From Mycolicibacterium aubagnense (GTDB lineage Bacteria; Actinomycetota; Actinomycetes; Mycobacteriales; Mycobacteriaceae), in NCBI RefSeq assembly GCF_010730955.1, contig NZ_AP022577.1:2604001-2668000 (forward strand): a stretch of DNA of 64,000 nucleotides, read 5' to 3'. Below the pieces are notes generated by a model. The model was given only the letters and a program-made list of their open reading frames with translations, made no database searches and was not told where the DNA came from. The translations under genes and the position numbers were made by a program. Within the stretch, counting starts at the first letter, position 1. Each line of letters opens with the position of its first letter. This document shows, piece after piece, positions 17,649-26,567 of the stretch.

Positions 17649-19301
17649 CTAGGCTTGTGCGCCAGCATGTTTCGCGTGTACCTCGTCCGCCGGACGCGCC
17701 TCGGTCTGGTCTTTGGCCCACCGGTAGTCGGGCTTGCCGGCCGGGGACCGCTTGACTTCGTCCACCAGCCAGAGGCTGCGCGGGACCTTGTAGCCGGCGA
17801 TCTCGCTGCGCACGAACGCATCCAGGTCGGCCAGCGACGGCTTGGTGCCCTCACGCGGGTGCACGACGGCGGCGACGTGCTGACCGAACCGCGGGTCCGG
17901 GACGCCGACGACCAACGCGTCGAACACGTCCGGATGTCCCTTGAGCGCGGCCTCGACCTCTTCGGGGTAGATCTTCTCGCCACCGGAGTTGATCGACACC
18001 GAGCCGCGGCCCAGCATGGTCACGCTGCCGTCGGCCTCGACCTCGGCGTAGTCGCCCGGGATCGCGTACCGGACTCCGTTGTAGATGCGGAAGGTCTCGG
18101 CGGTTTTCTTCTCGTCCTTGAAGTAGCCGACCGGGATGTGCCCGCACTTGGCGATGATGCCACGCACGCCCGAACCCGGAACCACCTCGTTGCCGTCCTC
18201 GTCGAGGACCTTGGTGTTCTTGTCGATGGTCACACGCGGGCCACCGGTGTGCGACTGTCCCTTCGCCACGATGCTGGTGCCACCGAAGCCGGTTTCAGAC
18301 GAGCCGATCGAGTCGGTGATGATCCGGTTCGGCAGCAGCTCGAGGAATTTCTCCTTGAGGCTGGTGGAGAACAGCGCCGCGGTACTCGCGAGCAGGAAAA
18401 GCGACGACAGGTCATATTCATTGCCGGCGTCCTGATGCGCGAGCAACGCGTCCAGCAGCGGCCGGGCCATCGCATCACCGGTGAAGAACAGCAGATTCAC
18501 CTTGTGCTCGTGGATCATCCGCCACGCGGCGTCAGCGTCGAACTCCGGCATCAGCACCACGGTGTGGCCGGTGAACAGGGCCATCCAGGTGGCCGACTGC
18601 GTCGCGCCGTGGATCATCGGCGGGATGGGGAGCCGGATCATCGGCGGGTTGGCGGCGGCTTGCTTGGACAAGTCGTACTCGTCGGCGATCGGCTCGCCGG
18701 TGGCGAAGTCGGTGCCGCCGAACAGGACTCGGTAGATGTCCTCGTGCCGCCACATGACGCCCTTGGGGAATCCGGTGGTACCGCCGGTGTACAGCAAGTA
18801 GATGTCGTCTTCGCTACGCGGACCGAAGTCGCGCTCGGGCGAGCAGTCGGCGATGGCGGAGTAGAACTCGACGCCGCCGTACCGCTGGAAGTCACCGTCC
18901 GACCCGTCCTCCACGACCAGGATGGTCTTCAGCAGCGGCAGCTCCGGCAGCACGTTGGCGACGCGGTCCGAGTACTGGCGCTCGTGGATCAGCGCGACCA
19001 TGTCCGAGTTGTCGAACAGGTACTTCAGCTCACCCTCGACGTACCGGAAGTTGACGTTGACCAGGATGGCGCCGGCTTTGATGATGCCGAGCATGCCGAT
19101 CACGATCTCGATGCGGTTGCGGCAGTACAGCCCAACCTTGTCGTCCTTTTTGACGCCCTGCGACTGGAGGTAATGAGCCAGGCGGTTGGCCTTCTCCTCC
19201 AACTCGGCGTAGGTCAGCTTTTCGTCGCCACAAATCAGTGCGACGCGGTCCGGCACAGCATCAATGGCGTGCTCGGCAAGATCTGCAATATTCAGAGCCA
19301 C
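17649..19301 (-). CDS. fadD19: FadD19, steroid side-chain acyl-CoA synthetase
   Basis: 550 residues from a GTG at 19301 (MALNIADLAEHAIDAVPDRVA), nearly the length of the M. tuberculosis enzyme (548). AMP-forming ligase: ATP motif YTGGTTGFPKG (~169-179), IPGDYAEVEADGSV hinge region and C-terminal catalytic Lys in SPAGKPDYRWA. FadD19 activates C26/27-carboxylated cholestenoates and is required in Rhodococcus for C24-branched plant-sterol side chains. The KstR box ends 11 bases before the GTG and its last TA begins the -10 hexamer TAGTTT (19314-19309); with no ribosome binding site visible, the transcript is probably leaderless. It diverges from echA19. Confidence 0.95.
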   Translation of the reverse strand: MALNIADLAEHAIDAVPDRVALICGDEKLTYAELEEKANRLAHYLQSQGVKKDDKVGLYCRNRIEIVIGMLGIIKAGAILVNVNFRYVEGELKYLFDNSDMVALIHERQYSDRVANVLPELPLLKTILVVEDGSDGDFQRYGGVEFYSAIADCSPERDFGPRSEDDIYLLYTGGTTGFPKGVMWRHEDIYRVLFGGTDFATGEPIADEYDLSKQAAANPPMIRLPIPPMIHGATQSATWMALFTGHTVVLMPEFDADAAWRMIHEHKVNLLFFTGDAMARPLLDALLAHQDAGNEYDLSSLFLLASTAALFSTSLKEKFLELLPNRIITDSIGSSETGFGGTSIVAKGQSHTGGPRVTIDKNTKVLDEDGNEVVPGSGVRGIIAKCGHIPVGYFKDEKKTAETFRIYNGVRYAIPGDYAEVEADGSVTMLGRGSVSINSGGEKIYPEEVEAALKGHPDVFDALVVGVPDPRFGQHVAAVVHPREGTKPSLADLDAFVRSEIAGYKVPRSLWLVDEVKRSPAGKPDYRWAKDQTEARPADEVHAKHAGAQA

Positions 19302-19312
19302 GTTACATAAAC

Positions 19313-19326
19313 TAGAACGTGTTACA
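19313..19326. promoter_or_regulatory. KstR-type operator between fadD19 and echA19
   Basis: TAGAACGTGTTACA, full consensus and identical to the box upstream of fadE26. On the minus strand the adjoining -10 is TAGTTT (19314-19309); on the plus strand it is TACATT (19323-19328). One operator therefore overlaps the -10 elements of both divergent promoters. Confidence 0.9.
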
Positions 19327-19370
19327 TTTTGTGACAAGTCTAACGATCTCAAGGCCGGAAGTTGGTACCC

Positions 19371-20171
19371 GTGAGCGAATCCGAAAAGAGCCCCGACGCC
19401 CTCATTGAGCAGCGCGGACACACGCTGATCGTCACATTGAACCGGCCCGAGGCCCGCAACGCCCTCTCAGGCGAGATGCTCTCGATAATGGTCGAAGCGT
19501 GGGACCGTGTCGACAGCGATCCGGAGATCCGCACCTGCATCCTGACCGGCGCGGGTGGCTACTTCTGCGCTGGCATGGACCTCAAGGGCGCCACCAAGAA
19601 GCCGCCGGGCGACTCGTTCAAGGACGGCAGCTACGACCCGTCGCGCATCGACGGTCTGCTCAAGGGCCGCCGCCTGACCAAGCCGCTGATCGCGGCGGTC
19701 GAGGGCCCGGCCATCGCCGGTGGCACCGAAATCCTGCAGGGGACCGACATTCGCATCGCCGGGGAAAGCGCCAAGTTCGGCATCTCCGAAGCGAAGTGGA
19801 GCCTGTACCCGATGGGTGGCTCGGCGGTACGCCTGGTGCGCCAGATTCCGTACACCATCGCGTGCGACATGCTGCTGACCGGCCGGCACATCACCGCGGC
19901 CGAGGCGCTGTCCTACGGCTTGATCGGCTACGTGGTCCCGGACGGCACAGCGCTGGACAAGGCCCTGGAGATCGCCGAGGTGATCAACAACAACGGCCCG
20001 CTGGCAGTGCAGGCCATCCTGAAGACCATCCGCGAGACCGAGGGCATGCACGAGCTCGACGCCTTCAAGCCCGACACCGCCAACGGCATCCCGGTGTTCC
20101 TCTCCGAGGACGCCAAGGAAGGCCCGCTCGCGTTCAAGGAGAAGCGCGCACCGCAGTTCAAGATGCGCTGA
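19371..20171 (+). CDS. echA19: EchA19, steroid enoyl-CoA hydratase
   Basis: 266 residues from the GTG at 19371 ([20 protein letters not shown]). Crotonase fold: the oxyanion-hole loop [14 protein letters not shown] is at ~59-72 and the second conserved loop [20 protein letters not shown] at ~110-129, with CoA-binding [16 protein letters not shown] sequence near residue 25. M. tuberculosis EchA19 (Rv3516) hydrates steroid side-chain enoyl-CoA esters and is regulated by succinylation; here it lies opposite FadD19 under the same KstR box. A TTG three codons upstream is a weaker start. The stop TGA overlaps the ATG of the next gene (TGATG), so the downstream reductase is translationally coupled to it. 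Confidence 0.94.
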   Translation: MSESEKSPDALIEQRGHTLIVTLNRPEARNALSGEMLSIMVEAWDRVDSDPEIRTCILTGAGGYFCAGMDLKGATKKPPGDSFKDGSYDPSRIDGLLKGRRLTKPLIAAVEGPAIAGGTEILQGTDIRIAGESAKFGISEAKWSLYPMGGSAVRLVRQIPYTIACDMLLTGRHITAAEALSYGLIGYVVPDGTALDKALEIAEVINNNGPLAVQAILKTIRETEGMHELDAFKPDTANGIPVFLSEDAKEGPLAFKEKRAPQFKMR

Positions 20172-21139
20172 TGCACATCGCGGTGACGGGTGGCACCGGC
20201 TACGTCGGTGCCCACACCGTCCGCGCGCTGCTGGCAGCCGGGCACACGGTCCGGCTGCTGGTAATTCCAGGTGGCGGTGACGGCGCCGCGCTCGAGGCGC
20301 TGGGCCGGCTGGGGCCGCTCGAGGTGCTGACCGGCGACATCCGTGATCCCGCAACGGTTTCCGAACTGCTGACCGGCTGCGACGCCGCGCTACATGCGGC
20401 CGGTGTCGTCGGCACCGACAGCCGCCGGACCCAGCTGATGTGGGACATCAACGCCTACGCCACCGAGGCCCTGCTGACCCAGGCTTGTGAGCTCGGGTTG
20501 GATCCCGTGGTCTCGGTGTCGTCCTACAGTTCGCTGTTCCCGCCGACCGACGGTGTCATCGGCCCCGATACTCCCCCGGCGCCCGGCCGCAGCGACTACG
20601 CCCGCACCAAGGCCTACGCCGACAACGCGGCGCGGCGGCTGCAGTCCGAGGGCGCACCCGTCGTCGTCACCTATCCGTCGTCAGTGGTCGGGCCGGCCTT
20701 CCACACGGCAGTCGGTGTGACGCAACGGGGTTGGGACCCGATCGTGCGGTACCGCGTCGCCCCGCGCCTGCGCGGCGGCATGCAGATGGTCGATGTCGGC
20801 GACGTGGCCCGGGTGCACGCGGCGCTCATGCAGCCCGGTCGCGGACCGAAGCGCTACGTCTGCGGCGGCGTGATGCTGACGTTCGACCAGATGGTCGACG
20901 CACTGCAGTCGGCGCTGGGACGGCCGATTCGGCGGATTCCACTGTCGCCCGGCCTGTTTCGCGGTGTCGGCCGCATTTCGGATTTCGCCGGACGCTGGCT
21001 GCCGCTGGCCGAGGGCCTGAGCTACGAAGCGGCCCTGCTCCTGACGGCCGCGGTGCCCACCGATGACAGCACGACCTTGTCCGACCTGAGCCTGACCTGG
21101 CGCGACCCCCGGGAATCGATCGTCGAATCTTTTGCGTAA
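20171..21139 (+). CDS. NAD(P)-dependent epimerase/reductase (extended SDR)
   Basis: 322 residues. The N-terminal Rossmann motif TGGTGYVG (~6-13) is followed by an acidic-loop region and DYARTKAYADNA with YxxxK (~142-146), typical of extended SDRs such as dihydroflavonol reductases and 3-beta-hydroxysteroid dehydrogenase/isomerases. Substrate is unknown. Its ATG overlaps the echA19 stop by one base, so it is translated with a sterol hydratase and is expected to be KstR-controlled; a reduction or oxidation of a steroid hydroxyl or keto group is a reasonable but unproved guess. A long imperfect hairpin starts four bases after the stop (21143-21181). Confidence 0.82.
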   Translation: MHIAVTGGTGYVGAHTVRALLAAGHTVRLLVIPGGGDGAALEALGRLGPLEVLTGDIRDPATVSELLTGCDAALHAAGVVGTDSRRTQLMWDINAYATEALLTQACELGLDPVVSVSSYSSLFPPTDGVIGPDTPPAPGRSDYARTKAYADNAARRLQSEGAPVVVTYPSSVVGPAFHTAVGVTQRGWDPIVRYRVAPRLRGGMQMVDVGDVARVHAALMQPGRGPKRYVCGGVMLTFDQMVDALQSALGRPIRRIPLSPGLFRGVGRISDFAGRWLPLAEGLSYEAALLLTAAVPTDDSTTLSDLSLTWRDPRESIVESFA

Positions 21140-21142
21140 TTC

Positions 21143-21181
21143 GTGCACGTTTTTCCGCGGCCATCGCGGAAAATCGTGCAC
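21143..21181. terminator. Long hairpin between the SDR gene and the sensor kinase
   Basis: Arms of 17 bases (21143-21159 and 21165-21181) pair with one T-T mismatch around a five-base loop GCCAT; each arm carries GTGCACG and TTTCCGCG or complements. It may terminate echA19-SDR transcription or act in the 5' leader of the kinase gene, whose ATG follows at 21203. Confidence 0.6.
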
Positions 21182-21202
21182 ACATCACGAAAGAAGTGCG
21201 AC

Positions 21203-22435
21203 ATGCCTGAACGCAGCGGGTCGCCGGGATCCGCACCGGTTGCCGACGTGTCTCTGTTGCGGGGCCTGCTGCTGCAGTTCGCACTCCGCGCGCTCCTGGC
21301 GGTCTTCATCGGGTCCGGCCTGCTGCTGCAACCGCCGAACGCCAACCGCTGGCTGCACTGGGGCATCTTGGCGGGCTACGGCGCGTCGGTCACGGTGTGG
21401 GGGTTGTGGGCGCAGCGCTCCGCCGATCGCTCGGACCAGCGCACCCAGCGCGCGGTTTCGCTGCTCATGCTGTGCGCGGATCTGACGGTGGTGGCCATCA
21501 TCTCGGCGGATACCGGGCTCAGCTCGCCGGAGACCTGGACATCCGATGTGTTGCAGCACGGCCTGTTCCTGATCCCGTTGATCGCGGCAGCCCAGCTCGA
21601 TCCTGTTGTCAGCGCCATGATCGCGATCCCGACCGTAGGCACGTTCTTCGTCGTCAACTGGATCGACCGCGAAGCCAACGGCCACGAGCCCTGGGGCTCG
21701 ATCCTGTTGCGGACCGCGATCGTATTCGGGCTGGCCGCCGGGTCGGTCGCGCTGTCGTGGATCCAGCAGTCGAAGACCAGGACCATCACGGATCTGGCCC
21801 TGGAGCGGACCCGCCTGCTCGAAGAAGTCATCAGCCTCGAGAAGCGGGAGCGCCAGTCGCTCTCCGAACGCCTGCACGACGGCGCGCTGCAATACGTCCT
21901 GGTGGCCCGCCACGACATGGAGGACGTCCGCGACGGGTCGGTCGAGGGCATGGACCGCGTCGACTTCGCCCTGGCCGAGTCCTCCCGGCTGCTGCGCGAC
22001 GTGGTGCGTGAACTGCACCCCGAGGTGCTGGCCCGCGCCGGGCTCAAGGCCGCGATCACCGCACTGGCCGACAGCATCGCCGCCCGGACCAGCATCGCGG
22101 TCCAGCTGGATGCCGACGGCTGGCCCGACAACCTGCGTACCGACGCCGATTATCTGCTCTACAGCGCGGCCCGGGAGTTCTCGACGAACGCGATCAAACA
22201 CGCGCACGCCGACAATCTGCGATTCACGCTGGCGCACAACGGCAATCGCGCCGAATTGCGTATCACCGACGACGGCGTCGGCATCCCGCCGAACCGCCTC
22301 GCGCAGAGCATCGAGAACGGTCACATCGGGTTCGCGTCGATATGCACCAAGGTGCTCGCCACCGGTGGCGAATTCGCGGTCACGGGGTCACCCGGGACCG
22401 TCATCTCGATCGCGGTGCCGACCTCGCGAGCGTGA
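21203..22435 (+). CDS. NarL-type sensor histidine kinase (HisKA_3), orphan
   Basis: 410 residues from the ATG at 21203, with GAAAGAAG just upstream. The N-terminal half has about five or six hydrophobic segments (residues ~18-190) without an evident extracytoplasmic sensing domain. It is followed by a HisKA_3 dimerisation domain with the phospho-acceptor His in SERLHDGALQYVL (~227) and an HATPase_c domain (N box EFSTNAIKHAHAD, G1 DDGVGIPPN, then GHIGFASI). Kinases of this class normally sit beside a LuxR-type response regulator; none is within this window, so it is an orphan. It is located in the sterol cluster but has no KstR box of its own. Confidence 0.85.
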   Translation: MPERSGSPGSAPVADVSLLRGLLLQFALRALLAVFIGSGLLLQPPNANRWLHWGILAGYGASVTVWGLWAQRSADRSDQRTQRAVSLLMLCADLTVVAIISADTGLSSPETWTSDVLQHGLFLIPLIAAAQLDPVVSAMIAIPTVGTFFVVNWIDREANGHEPWGSILLRTAIVFGLAAGSVALSWIQQSKTRTITDLALERTRLLEEVISLEKRERQSLSERLHDGALQYVLVARHDMEDVRDGSVEGMDRVDFALAESSRLLRDVVRELHPEVLARAGLKAAITALADSIAARTSIAVQLDADGWPDNLRTDADYLLYSAAREFSTNAIKHAHADNLRFTLAHNGNRAELRITDDGVGIPPNRLAQSIENGHIGFASICTKVLATGGEFAVTGSPGTVISIAVPTSRA

Positions 22436-22516
22436 ACCTGCTGTCACGTTTGCCGCATCTGATCGCAATGGCTTCACACTGGCGGGCTTGTCAGTGCTCG
22501 GCGGCACACTCCCGGC

Positions 22517-23365
22517 ATGGGGGAACCATTTATCGGCAGCGAAGCCGTGGCGGCGGGGAGGCTGTCACCGTACGCGCTGCGCAGCAAGTTCGTCGCTCTC
22601 GCGCCGGACGTCTACCTACCCGGCAATGCCGAGGTGGACGCGCGCATCCGGGCAAAGGTCGCGTGGCTGTGGTCCCGGCGGCAGGGCATCCTCGCGGGCC
22701 GATCGGCGGCGGCGCTGCACGGCGCGCGCTGGGTCGACAACGCTTCACCCGCGCAGATCATCTACGAAAACCGGCATCGTCCGAGGAGCATCGAGACCTG
22801 GGCTGACCGCATCGAACCGGACGAGATCGTCGTCGTCGACGGCATCGCGGTAACCACACCCGCGCGCACCGTCCTCGATCTCGGTTGCCGGAACAGGCTG
22901 ACGGCAGCAGTTGCCGCCATCGATGCCCTGACTGCCGCGACTCACGTCCCGATCAGCGATGTCGAAGCCCTGGCGTCCAGATATCGGGGACGGCGCGGCA
23001 TCAAGACGGCGCGGCGCGCGCTGTCTCTCGCCGATGCCGGCGCCGAGTCGCCGCGCGAGAGCTGGCTGCGAATGCTCATCGACCGCAACGGCTTTCCGCG
23101 TCCCCAGACGCAAATTCAGGTGTACGACGCATACGGCCAATTCATCGCCCGGCTGGACCTGGGGTGGGAAGAGCACATGATCGCCGTCGAATACGAGGGC
23201 GACCACCACCGCACCGACCGTCGGCAATTCAACAGGGACATCCGCAGGTACGACGACCTCGCCGAGCTCGGCTGGCTCGTCATTCGGGTCACCGCGGAGG
23301 ACACCGAAGGGACGATCGTCCGCCGGATAGCGGCCGCATTCGACCGCCGGAGCCCGCGAGTGTGA
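22517..23365 (+). CDS. DUF559-domain protein, predicted nuclease-like
   Basis: 282 residues. The N-terminal part resembles the AbiEi-like winged-helix region often joined to DUF559, and the C-terminal ~100 residues have the PD-(D/E)XK-like layout of DUF559/Vsr proteins: ARLDLGWEEHMIAVEYEGDHH (given here as residues ~213-233), with candidate catalytic Asp, Glu and Glu. The cellular role is unknown. A protein of similar length lies in the same place (Rv3517) in M. tuberculosis as I recall, so the position is conserved rather than a recent insertion. It has no obvious operon partner, starts 81 bases after the kinase and converges on cyp142 through the inverted repeat at 23354-23415. Confidence 0.75.
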   Translation: MGEPFIGSEAVAAGRLSPYALRSKFVALAPDVYLPGNAEVDARIRAKVAWLWSRRQGILAGRSAAALHGARWVDNASPAQIIYENRHRPRSIETWADRIEPDEIVVVDGIAVTTPARTVLDLGCRNRLTAAVAAIDALTAATHVPISDVEALASRYRGRRGIKTARRALSLADAGAESPRESWLRMLIDRNGFPRPQTQIQVYDAYGQFIARLDLGWEEHMIAVEYEGDHHRTDRRQFNRDIRRYDDLAELGWLVIRVTAEDTEGTIVRRIAAAFDRRSPRV

Positions 23366-23415
23366 ATCTATTGCGCGCGTTCACGTCGACCGTGACAGCA
23401 GGTTCACACTCGCGG
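23354..23415. terminator. Inverted repeat between convergent DUF559 and cyp142 genes
   Basis: Perfect 13-base arms CCGCGAGTGTGAA (23354-23366) and complement (23403-23415) enclose an inner CACG-TCGAC-CGTG hairpin. The left arm includes the DUF559 stop codon. Probable bidirectional terminator. Confidence 0.65.
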
Positions 23416-23423
23416 AAACGAAG

Positions 23424-24629
23424 TCAGAGCACGCGGGCGGTCGGGGTGAACACCACCGGCATGGCTTCGGGGCCGCTGACGAAGTTGGCGGCACGCAGTG
23501 GCACGTCCGCCCCCTCGGCCAAGCGCAGGTCGGGTAGGCGCTGCAACAGCCGCTCTGTCATCAGGCGCAGCTCCAGCCGGGCCAGCTGGTTCCCCATGCA
23601 GAAGTGGGTTCCGAAGCCGAAAGCCAAGTGGCTGTTGGGAGTTCGGTCGATGTGGAACTCGTTCGGGTTCTCGAACTGGTCGCCGTCGAAGTTCGCCGAC
23701 TCGAACATCAGCATGACCTTCTCGTCCTTCTTCAGCTCGGTGCCGTAGAAGACGGTGTCCGCGGTCAGGGTGCGACACATGTTCTTGACCGGCGAGGTCC
23801 AACGCAGCATCTCCTCGATGGCACCGGGCAACAGCTCGGGATCGGCGACCAGCGCATCCCATTGATCGCGGTGCCGCAACAGCTGTTCGACGCCGCCCGA
23901 CAGGGTGTGCCGGGTGGTCTCGTCGCCGCCGATCAGGATCAGCAGTGTCTCCATCACGATCTCGTTGTCATCCATCCGCTGCCCGTGGACCTCGGAGTTG
24001 ACCAGGACGGAGAACAGGTCGTCGGTGGGCTCGGCGCGCCGCTTGGCGATCACGTCCATGGTGAAAGCGGTATATGCCGCAAAGGTTTCCATCAGCATCT
24101 GAATCGACGACTCGTCGAGATGCGACGACAGGCCGCACACCAGATCGTCGGACCACTTGAGCAGCATCTCGCGCTCGGTCGGCAGCACCCCGAGCATGTC
24201 TCCGATGACCGCCATTGGCAGCGGAGCGGCGATATCCCGGACGAAGTCCGCCGACCCCTTCTCACAGACGTTGTCGATCAGCGCGTCGCACAGCCGCCCG
24301 ATGGAGGGCACCTTGTCCATGACGCGCTTGCGGGTGAAACCGGCGTTGACCAGCTTGCGCCGCACCAGGTGCGCCGGATCATCCATGTCGATCATGTACG
24401 GCATCCCCGGCTGGTCGGGACGGATGCCGCCGGCGTTGGAGAACAGCTCGGCGTTACGTTCGGCGTCGAGCAGGGACTGGTAGGTCGTCACCGCGGCCTG
24501 CCCGGTGCGGTCGCGGAACACCGGCTCGTTGGCCCGCATCCAGCGATAGGCCTCATGCGCGGCCTCGCGATCGGCGTAGAACCGGCCGTCGGCCAGGTCA
24601 ACGTCGGGCCGGGTGATAACACTTGTCAC
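23424..24629 (-). CDS. cyp142: CYP142, cytochrome P450 sterol C26/27 hydroxylase
   Basis: 401 residues. P450 signatures: I-helix IGGDETTRHTLS (~235), ExxR in EEMLRW, and the heme-binding loop FGFGTHFCMGNQLAR with the thiolate Cys near residue 343. CYP142 oxidises the terminal side-chain carbon of cholest-4-en-3-one to the acid, overlapping CYP125 in function but with the opposite stereochemistry at C25. The gene is intact here, whereas some M. tuberculosis-complex strains are reported to lack a working copy. The GTG start at 24629 shares four bases with the stop of the upstream decarboxylase-like gene (GTGA), so both come from the KstR promoter at 25365-25378. Electrons probably come through FdxD. 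Confidence 0.94.
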   Translation of the reverse strand: MTSVITRPDVDLADGRFYADREAAHEAYRWMRANEPVFRDRTGQAAVTTYQSLLDAERNAELFSNAGGIRPDQPGMPYMIDMDDPAHLVRRKLVNAGFTRKRVMDKVPSIGRLCDALIDNVCEKGSADFVRDIAAPLPMAVIGDMLGVLPTEREMLLKWSDDLVCGLSSHLDESSIQMLMETFAAYTAFTMDVIAKRRAEPTDDLFSVLVNSEVHGQRMDDNEIVMETLLILIGGDETTRHTLSGGVEQLLRHRDQWDALVADPELLPGAIEEMLRWTSPVKNMCRTLTADTVFYGTELKKDEKVMLMFESANFDGDQFENPNEFHIDRTPNSHLAFGFGTHFCMGNQLARLELRLMTERLLQRLPDLRLAEGADVPLRAANFVSGPEAMPVVFTPTARVL

Positions 24630-25354
24630 TTGATCTCCTGAGCGTCGGCGAAGGTCATGTCTACGTTGTCGGCGGAGCCCGAGAGCATCGCGCGCTTCGG
24701 CAGTCCGAGGGCAGCCAGTTCCCGGGCGTACGGATGGTCGCCCAGTCGCACCGTCACTCCCCCGGGCCGGTATCGCACCCCGCTCGGCTTCATGACGCCG
24801 ACGGTCTCCCGGGTGATGCCATCGAGATGCGAATAGGTCGGGTGCGCTTGGGGTTTGGTCGGCGCGGGCACCGGCAAGCCGGGCCGGAAGTCCATCCCGA
24901 CGGCGAACTGGCCGTCGATCGTGACGTCGAAGCCGAAGTTCCTACCCTCACGAAGAGTGAAGTCCGCCATCACCTTCGGGTAGCCCCAGATGGTCCGGCC
25001 GGCCTCCAGCGTGAAGGCCTGATCGACGGGCAGGTGGTGAATGAACGCACCGGCCGACTGCAGCGCACGCAAACCCGACGCATTCGAGCCCGGCGGGTTC
25101 ACCATGATGTTGGTGCCGTACTCGTAGTACTCGCCCAGGTCACTGTCGACGTAGTGCATGAGCATCAGGACGGCCACCGCGCGGCGCGGGCGGTACCGGC
25201 AGACCCGCAGGCCGCTGTAGTCGATCATGCGTTGGGCGGCGTCGGCATCGACCGAGAACATGGCCATGCGCTGCGCCGCCTTGCGGACGCGCACCGGCAT
25301 GGTCAGCACGGTGCCGGCAATGGTGTGCTGCGAGGGCCCGGTGGCGTCGGTCAC
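24626..25354 (-). CDS. Acetoacetate decarboxylase-fold protein (Rv3519-like)
   Basis: 242 residues. The acetoacetate-decarboxylase fold is suggested by RTIWGYPKVMADF, in which Lys127 of GYPK matches the Schiff-base Lys region of the family, and by the preceding TNIMVNPPG segment. True decarboxylase activity is not established; related proteins act on varied beta-keto or enol substrates. It is translated from a GTG at 25354 that is only 10 bases from the KstR box, with -10 TAGATT at 25366-25361, so the mRNA is predicted leaderless. It is the first gene of a two-gene unit with cyp142, pointing to a role early in side-chain or ring processing. Confidence 0.82.
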   Translation of the reverse strand: MTDATGPSQHTIAGTVLTMPVRVRKAAQRMAMFSVDADAAQRMIDYSGLRVCRYRPRRAVAVLMLMHYVDSDLGEYYEYGTNIMVNPPGSNASGLRALQSAGAFIHHLPVDQAFTLEAGRTIWGYPKVMADFTLREGRNFGFDVTIDGQFAVGMDFRPGLPVPAPTKPQAHPTYSHLDGITRETVGVMKPSGVRYRPGGVTVRLGDHPYARELAALGLPKRAMLSGSADNVDMTFADAQEIK

Positions 25355-25364
25355 AGCACGAATC

Positions 25365-25378
25365 TAGAACACGTTATA
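25365..25378. promoter_or_regulatory. KstR-type operator upstream of the decarboxylase-like gene and cyp142
   Basis: TAGAACACGTTATA, full consensus. On the minus strand the operator's last TA is the start of TAGATT (25366-25361), spaced six bases from the GTG start at 25354. Confidence 0.9.
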
Positions 25379-25477
25379 GACACTCCGCAATAAGTGTCTA
25401 CTGCCGCATTCGCGAACGGCCGCAAAACTGCACTTCGCCACGGCAAATGCGCAGTTTTGCGCGTGCTCGCGGGAGAA

Positions 25478-26509
25478 CTAGACCAACTCAGCCAACTGTT
25501 TGATCTGCTCGACCGACTTGGCCCCGACGACCATCATGGTGACGCCGGAGGCCTCCCAGGCCTTGATCTGTTCCTTGACGTAGTCGAGGTTCCCGACGAT
25601 CGCGGAGTCGTCGACCAGCTCGTCCGGAATGACCTTGGCGGCCTCGTCCTTGCGGTCACTGCGGAACAGCTTGGTGACGTCGTCGACCACCTCGGAGTAA
25701 CCCATGCGGCGGTACACCTCGGCATGAAAGTTGGTGTCCTCCGAACCCATGCCGCCCATGTAGAGCGCGAGGTGCGGCTTCATCATCTCCATGACCATCG
25801 GCCGGTCGTCGGTGACGATGATCTGCGCGGTGGCACAGATTTCGAACGTCTCGCGGGTGCGACGGGCACCGGCGCGGGCGAAGCCCTCGTCGAGCCATTC
25901 GTTGTACATGCCGGAGATGCGGGGAGAGTAGAAGATCGGCAGCCAGCCATCGGCGATCTCGGCGGCCAGTGCGACGTTCTTGGGCCCTTCGGCGCCGAGC
26001 ATCACCGGGATATCCGCGCGCAGCGGATGGGTGATGGGCTTGAGCGGCTTACCCAGCCCGGTGGTGCCCTCACCCGACAGCGGTAGCGGGTAGTGCGGGC
26101 CGTCGCTGGTGACCGGTGCTTCGCGGGCCCAGACCTTGCGCAGGATGTCGATGTACTCGCGGGTGCGGGCCAGCGGCTTGGGGAACTTCTGTCCGTACCA
26201 GCCCTCGACGACCTGCGGTCCCGAAACGCCCAGGCCCAGGATGTGCCGGCCACCGGACAGGTGATCGAGGGTCAGCGCCGCCATGGCACACGCCGTGGGC
26301 GTGCGGGCCGACATCTGGATCACCGAGGTGCCGAGCCGCATCCGCGTGGTTTCCCGACCCCACCAGGCCAGCGGCGTGTACGCATCCGAGCCCCAGGCCT
26401 CCGCGGTGAAGACGGTGTCGAATCCCGCTTCCTCCGCGGCGGCGACGAGTGTCGCGTGATCGGTGGGCGGCTTGGCGCCCCAGTATCCGAGCTGCAAACC
26501 GAGTTTCAT
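25478..26509 (-). CDS. LLM-class, F420-dependent-type oxidoreductase (Rv3520c-like)
   Basis: 343 residues from the ATG at 26509 (MKLGLQLGYWGAKPPTDHAT). Luciferase-like TIM barrel with family motifs FDTVFTAEAWGSDAYTPL, GTSVIQMSARTP and LGLGVSGPQVVEGWYG, typical of mycobacterial F420-using enzymes. It is very close to Rv3520c in M. tuberculosis over its whole length. The exact reaction is not known; its constant association with the OB-fold/Ltp4/Ltp3 genes and a KstR box suggests a redox step on a steroid CoA ester. The gene diverges from the OB-fold gene, with the KstR box at 26545-26558 between them, about 35 bases upstream of its own start. Confidence 0.9.
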   Translation of the reverse strand: MKLGLQLGYWGAKPPTDHATLVAAAEEAGFDTVFTAEAWGSDAYTPLAWWGRETTRMRLGTSVIQMSARTPTACAMAALTLDHLSGGRHILGLGVSGPQVVEGWYGQKFPKPLARTREYIDILRKVWAREAPVTSDGPHYPLPLSGEGTTGLGKPLKPITHPLRADIPVMLGAEGPKNVALAAEIADGWLPIFYSPRISGMYNEWLDEGFARAGARRTRETFEICATAQIIVTDDRPMVMEMMKPHLALYMGGMGSEDTNFHAEVYRRMGYSEVVDDVTKLFRSDRKDEAAKVIPDELVDDSAIVGNLDYVKEQIKAWEASGVTMMVVGAKSVEQIKQLAELV

Positions 26510-26544
26510 GGGGTTGCCTTTCCGCACCTGCTTGCCACGATTGT

Positions 26545-26558
26545 TAGAACCTGTTCTA
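26545..26558. promoter_or_regulatory. KstR-type operator between the LLM gene and the OB-fold gene
   Basis: TAGAACCTGTTCTA, full consensus and nearly perfect dyad symmetry. It serves two divergent genes and ends nine bases before the GTG of the OB-fold gene. The hexamer starting at the operator's last TA is TACTCG, an imperfect -10. Confidence 0.9.
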
Positions 26559-26567
26559 CTCGATGCC

